From: Botryosphaeria dothidea | Lineage: Eukaryota > Ascomycota > Dothideomycetes > Botryosphaeriales > Botryosphaeriaceae | Direction of reading: 5' to 3' | DNA length: 64,000 bases | NCBI GenBank assembly: GCA_011503125.2 | Contig: WWBZ02000051.1 | Coordinates: 620,001-684,000, forward strand | In this document: positions 60,135 through 64,000 of the stretch, piece by piece | How positions within the stretch are numbered: position 1 is the first letter of the stretch | How the letters are laid out: every line of letters starts with the position of its first letter | Position numbers and translations under genes: made by a program | The notes under the pieces: generated by a model | The model's input: the letters and a program-made list of their open reading frames with translations, nothing else | Told to the model about the DNA's origin: nothing | Databases searched by the model: none

Positions 60135-61988
60135 ATGATTTTCACGGTGTATCTGTTTTCTCTGTTCCTTATCCTCGGTCGATCATTCGCAAGGCTTGTT
60201 GATGATGGAAAAATCACAACGCTAAACAGTATACCGTACTACATTGGAGGCACTTCTATTGCGAAGCTCTCTGGGTTTTCGTCTTATACCTTTGGACAAA
60301 ATTTCCCGGATCAGGATCTTATTCCACTCACCATACTCCATGCCGATGGAACCACCTTCTCTGTCGAGGAGTACAACACGACCATCTCTGATTTCAATAG
60401 TCGAGATGATGTCTTCCAGAACGGGTTCCTGCAGATCGTCTATGTGATCTGGACTGCCGAAAGCTCAGAGGCTCTGGAACCCTGGAGATCTTTTGCGCAA
60501 GAAACCCACCAAACGAAGTTATTTCTCGGCCAGGGTACCAATGTTACACTGAGTGCGACTATCCCGAACGGTCCCTACTTCATTTCCGCCGCGACTGGGA
60601 GCATATTCAAAACCTACAGGCTTTATCCAGACCACAATCTTGCCTTCACTCAAGCAGCAGTCAGCGACGAACGTGGCGGCTTCCTGGCAATCCCGGGCAT
60701 GGCCAACAGTGTTGCGGTTCCATCAAGGCTCTACTACACTCCGTCCGCTTCCCAACCACTTGCCGGGCTTCGAATGGGCGTAAAGGATATCTTCGCAGTC
60801 AAGGGCCTCAAGACCAGCGGGGGTAGCCGTGCTTACTACGATACCTACCCTGAGCAAAACCCCACAGCGCCCTCCGTCCAGCGGCTGATTGACCAAGGCG
60901 CTGTGCTTGTCGGGAAGACCGCGACAGCGCAGTTTGCAAACGGCGATCGCCCAACGGTTGACTGGGTCGACTATCACTGTCCGTTCAACCCGCGTGGAGA
61001 CGGGTACCAGGTCCCATCTGGCTCTTCCTCCGGCTCCGCTGCCGCAATCGCCTCGTACGAGTGGCTCGACTTCGCCGTCGGCAGCGACACCGGCGGCTCC
61101 ATGCGCAGCCCAGCCCGCATGAACGGAGTCTTCGGAAACCGCCCATCCACCGGAGCAGTCTCAATGGACGGCGTCCTCCCCTTGTCCCCGCACTTCGACA
61201 CCGCCGGCGTCTTCACCCGCAGCGGCTCTCTCTGGTCCACCATCACCGCCCTGTGGTACGAGACCCAGCCCCCGCCGTCCTACCCCAAGCGCATCTACGT
61301 CTCCCGCAACTCCACCACCGGCGCCCCCGCCGCCCTCGCGCTCTTCTCGGCCTTCCTCGCCCGCCTCGAGCGCCTCCTCAACACCACCCACACCGTCGTC
61401 GACATCGCCGCCCACTGGCACGCCACGCACCCGCCCAACACCACATCCTCCATCGCCAACCTCCTCGCCCCCGCCTACGCGGTCCTCACCGCCGCCGACC
61501 AGCACGCCCTCCTCGCGCAGCCCTTCCGCGCGCACTACGCCGCCGCCCACGCCGGCGCGACCCCCTTCGTCAACCCCAACCCCCGCGCGCGGTGGGCCTG
61601 GGGCGCCGCGCACGCCTCCGCCCACTACGCCGCCGCCGCGTTCGGCCGGCCCGACCGGGACGCCTGCTCGGAGGGCGTGTACGTGTACGCGGGCGCGCTG
61701 GGCGGCGCGCCCAGCTACCGCGACGAGTACCTGGCGCCGCGGGACGCGCCGCCGCTCGAGTTTGCGGACTGGACGGTGGCGGGGTATGCGGGCGCGGCGG
61801 AGGTGGTGGTGCCGGTGGGGGAGGTGGCGTACGCGAGCAGGGTGACGGGGCGGGTGGAGTGGCTTCCGGTGGCGGTGAATGTGGGCGTGGCGAGGGGGTG
61901 TGATGGCGCGCTGGGCGCGTTGGTGAGGAGGCTGGAGGAGGAGGGGGTCGTGAGGGAGGTCGGGGTGGGGACGCGGCTGTATGGGTAG
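60135..61988 (+). CDS. Secreted amidase-signature enzyme
   Basis: Predicted secreted amide hydrolase of 617 aa, apparently intronless. A signal peptide is visible (MIFTVYLFSLFLILGRSFA). The first 190 residues, with TTLNSIPYYIGGTSIAKLSG and VEEYNTTISDFNSRDDVFQN, look like the Arp1/scytalone-dehydratase-like N-terminal extension found in front of some fungal amidases. The amidase-signature core follows: GVKDIFAVKG with the catalytic Lys, then VPSGSSSGSAAAIASYEW with the cis-Ser, and VGSDTGGSMRSPA with the nucleophile Ser. So all three catalytic residues are present. The substrate is unknown. The 3' half from about 61.0 kb is extremely GC-rich and C/G-ending compared with the 5' half of the same gene. 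The start is the first ATG in frame; an upstream TTG at 60126 is not a likely start. Confidence 0.87.
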   Translation: MIFTVYLFSLFLILGRSFARLVDDGKITTLNSIPYYIGGTSIAKLSGFSSYTFGQNFPDQDLIPLTILHADGTTFSVEEYNTTISDFNSRDDVFQNGFLQIVYVIWTAESSEALEPWRSFAQETHQTKLFLGQGTNVTLSATIPNGPYFISAATGSIFKTYRLYPDHNLAFTQAAVSDERGGFLAIPGMANSVAVPSRLYYTPSASQPLAGLRMGVKDIFAVKGLKTSGGSRAYYDTYPEQNPTAPSVQRLIDQGAVLVGKTATAQFANGDRPTVDWVDYHCPFNPRGDGYQVPSGSSSGSAAAIASYEWLDFAVGSDTGGSMRSPARMNGVFGNRPSTGAVSMDGVLPLSPHFDTAGVFTRSGSLWSTITALWYETQPPPSYPKRIYVSRNSTTGAPAALALFSAFLARLERLLNTTHTVVDIAAHWHATHPPNTTSSIANLLAPAYAVLTAADQHALLAQPFRAHYAAAHAGATPFVNPNPRARWAWGAAHASAHYAAAAFGRPDRDACSEGVYVYAGALGGAPSYRDEYLAPRDAPPLEFADWTVAGYAGAAEVVVPVGEVAYASRVTGRVEWLPVAVNVGVARGCDGALGALVRRLEEEGVVREVGVGTRLYG

Positions 61989-62185
61989 GTTTGGAGGGGA
62001 GGTGGGTGTGCACCTTGATGGTTTGATCGGCGGGTGGGGTTGGGTACCTTGAGGGCTTGTTGGCTTACGTGATTTGTACCCTTGGGTTGCAATATCTATT
62101 TGGGATACCATTGGTTATTTAGCCATTGGGTTTGAAACGGAATTATCCAGCTTCGAAGTTTTGACTGTCCGGAAAGTGTGACGTG
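61989..62185. other. Short intergenic region
   Basis: 197 bp between the amidase stop and the next start on the same strand, an unusually tight spacing for this window. Confidence 0.5.
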
Positions 62186-64000
62186 ATGATGCGGAAACAG
62201 AAGTCGGTGGCTATTGTCGGAGGTGCGTGATTTTCGTCTTTGAATTCTCTCTACTAACACGTGAGGAAGCGGGCATATTTGGCCTTTCCCTGGCTACTGT
62301 TCTGCGTGAAAAGGGTGAGTGTTCATCCGCCAAAGTCTCAAGTCTAAAAGCTCATCCACTTCAGGCTATGAGGTCACAGTATTTGATCAGCATCAGTACG
62401 ATGAGACAGAATATCAACCAGGACTTGACGGTCGAGTTCAGGTTGCATCCGTCGATGAGAACAAGATAGTGAGCATGTTGCAGAAAAGATGTTGGATGCA
62501 TTCAAACCTGACCCTCTCAGTTCCGAGCATCATATGGAACAAAGCTGCACTATCAGCGACTTGCTTTGGAGAGCCGGCAAGAATGGGCGTCCCTCAATGA
62601 GCTACGCAAAAACGGGCTTCCGGAATCAGAGAAGAGAGAACAGGACGAACTCTTCGTAGGCTGTGGAATGCTCCGGGTGCAGCCCACTGAGGAGCTTGGG
62701 GACTTGGAGAAAGAGACACTGGCGAATATGGAAAGAGAGGGATTGAGGCACACCCAGTTCGTCAAGAGCAACCAGTCTGATAGAGACCGAGCTGTCAGCA
62801 CTGGGTGGGATTCAAAGCTTCTTGAGTTTTCCATTCCAGACGGTTCCTCTAAGAGCTTTGAAGCCGTTCTTGATTCACTTGCAGGTTTTACGAGATGCAG
62901 TGATGCTTGCTCTCACTTTCAAAAGATGGCTACCATTAAGGGAGTGAAGTTTCGGCTTGGACCTCAGGCCGGTGCTTTTGAGTCTTTGGTTGAGGAGCGC
63001 ATCCCAGATCCAACGCTCAAGCGGGCTCTCGGATTGACAACTAAAGACGGTACCTTTCACAAAGCTGATGTGGTCGTCATAGCTGGTAAGCATTGCTTAC
63101 AACTTCTTGAACAGTTACAAGCTGAACGTTTCTCTACAGCCGGGTCCTTTACTACGCAATTACTCCCTGATATGTCGTATCACCTCGAATCGTCTGCTGG
63201 AAGTATAGTCACATTCAAAATTGACAAGGAAAATGCACAGCTGTGGGAAAAGTATTCCCCAGAAAGATTCCCCGTCATTACATGGAAGAGCGCCCCACGT
63301 GACAGTGCTGGTAAGGACACTGGCAGCGTTTACGTTTTCCCCAGAACCCCGGAAGGCCTTGTCAAGATTGGATATCGCGGTATTAAGGTGTGTTGTTGGC
63401 CGTAGGCAGTCTAGTATTCGTGCTGACATACCTCATCCAAGTTCACGAACTTTCAACCGGCTCCTGAGGGTTGTCCCTTTAGCCAGGACGGCCAATGGTC
63501 AGTGCCTCTTCCGCCGGAGCAGTCTTCATCAATCCCTGCGCCTGCGGATGATGCTATTAGACGATTTGTGTCCATATTCCTGCCTGAGTTCAAGGACATG
63601 CCATTCCACTCGACGAAGCTGTGCTGGTACACCGACTCCCTGGACAATTCTTTTGTGGTGTGTATCTGAATTCATTGTTTTACACGTGAGTTTAGCTGAG
63701 GGTTGAAAACTTTAGATTGATTATGTTCCGACATACGCCGAGAAGTCAGTGTTTGTTTGCACCGGTGGCAGTGGTCATGGAGCCAAATTCCTGCCAGTCC
63801 TTGGAAAGGTGAATGCTACATTGGAAACACTCGCGAGCGTGCATTAGGCTAACCCGTCCCACTGCAGCATGCGGCAGACATAATCGAATACGGTGATCAA
63901 AGCACATCGTATATGCGCGAATTCTGGCGGTGGCGGGAGGATGTGCCGAGAGGCAACGGACTCGCCGAAGGGCCGGATGGGCCTCGCAATATTGGGCCAG
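62186..64000 (+). CDS. FAD-dependent oxidoreductase, DAO/sarcosine-oxidase-like (3' end cut)
   Basis: Flavoenzyme of the D-amino-acid oxidase/sarcosine oxidase fold, incomplete at the window edge with about 480 residues visible. Exons: 62186-62222, 62270-62314, 62365-62468, 62521-63085, 63140-63387, 63442-63657, 63716-63808 and 63868 onward; all seven introns are 47-59 bp. The N-terminus, joined across the first two junctions, is [20 protein letters not shown] then GYEVTVFDQ, the dinucleotide-binding GxGxxG fold with the acidic residue that holds the FAD ribose. Other landmarks are [34 protein letters not shown] and [15 protein letters not shown] near the C-terminal FAD contact. The substrate could be an N-methyl amino acid, an amine or a fructosyl amino acid. 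Two adjacent ATGs (62186 and 62189) can serve as start. It is the immediate downstream neighbour of the amidase. Confidence 0.85.

Noticed and set aside
61061..62111. Frames on both strands overlapping the amidase 3' half
   Set aside because: Extreme GC content removes stop codons from all frames; only the amidase frame carries conserved motifs.

Overview
The window is nuclear DNA of a filamentous ascomycete (Pezizomycotina; a Dothideomycete is my best guess, which I cannot prove). Genes carry many short GT-AG introns of about 48-150 bp with CTRAC-type branch sites, promoters are unshared, and families typical of moulds are present: a StuA-type APSES regulator, a HET-domain protein, LysM and GH18 chitinase proteins, and a Gin4-type kinase. 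I placed exons by eye from splice signals, phase and protein continuity; all totals come out divisible by three.

Left part (1-25.2 kb), conserved core genes with long spacers: a two-finger C2H2 regulator (2533-3905), a Gin4/Cdr2/Hsl1-type kinase (6977-11188), nucleoporin Nup53 (minus, 13753-15170), ribosomal protein eL14 (16616-17251), a quinone-reductase-like MDR enzyme (minus, 17841-19011), NAC alpha subunit Egd2 (20172-20984), ATP synthase subunit d (21460-22260) and a Trk potassium transporter (minus, 22995-25183) that appears to need a GC-AG intron.

Middle part (25.2-47.6 kb), accessory in character: a small Cys-rich protein (minus, 26533-27100), then two tandem regulator-like genes (27966-30664 and 31122-33937). 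These two share a C-terminal fungal C2H2-type module and an intron at the same codon, but carry different N-terminal DNA-binding domains: an HMG-box-like segment in the first, a full StuA-type APSES domain in the second. A small PhiA-like secreted protein, a HET-domain protein and a GPI-anchored surface protein follow, separated by gene-poor, partly repeat-like DNA.

Right part (47.6-64 kb): an F-box protein, then a divergent pair made of a secreted multi-LysM protein (minus, 49629-52324) and a very large secreted GH18 chitinase of the killer-toxin-alpha-like subgroup (plus, 53525-59518) sharing a 1.2 kb promoter region. A secreted amidase and the start of an FAD-dependent amine/amino-acid oxidase-like gene, cut by the window end, complete the window.

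The most interesting locus is the APSES-C2H2 chimera and its HMG-C2H2 neighbour, which looks like a tandem duplication followed by exchange of the DNA-binding head. The LysM/chitinase pair is a plausible joint chitin-handling unit.
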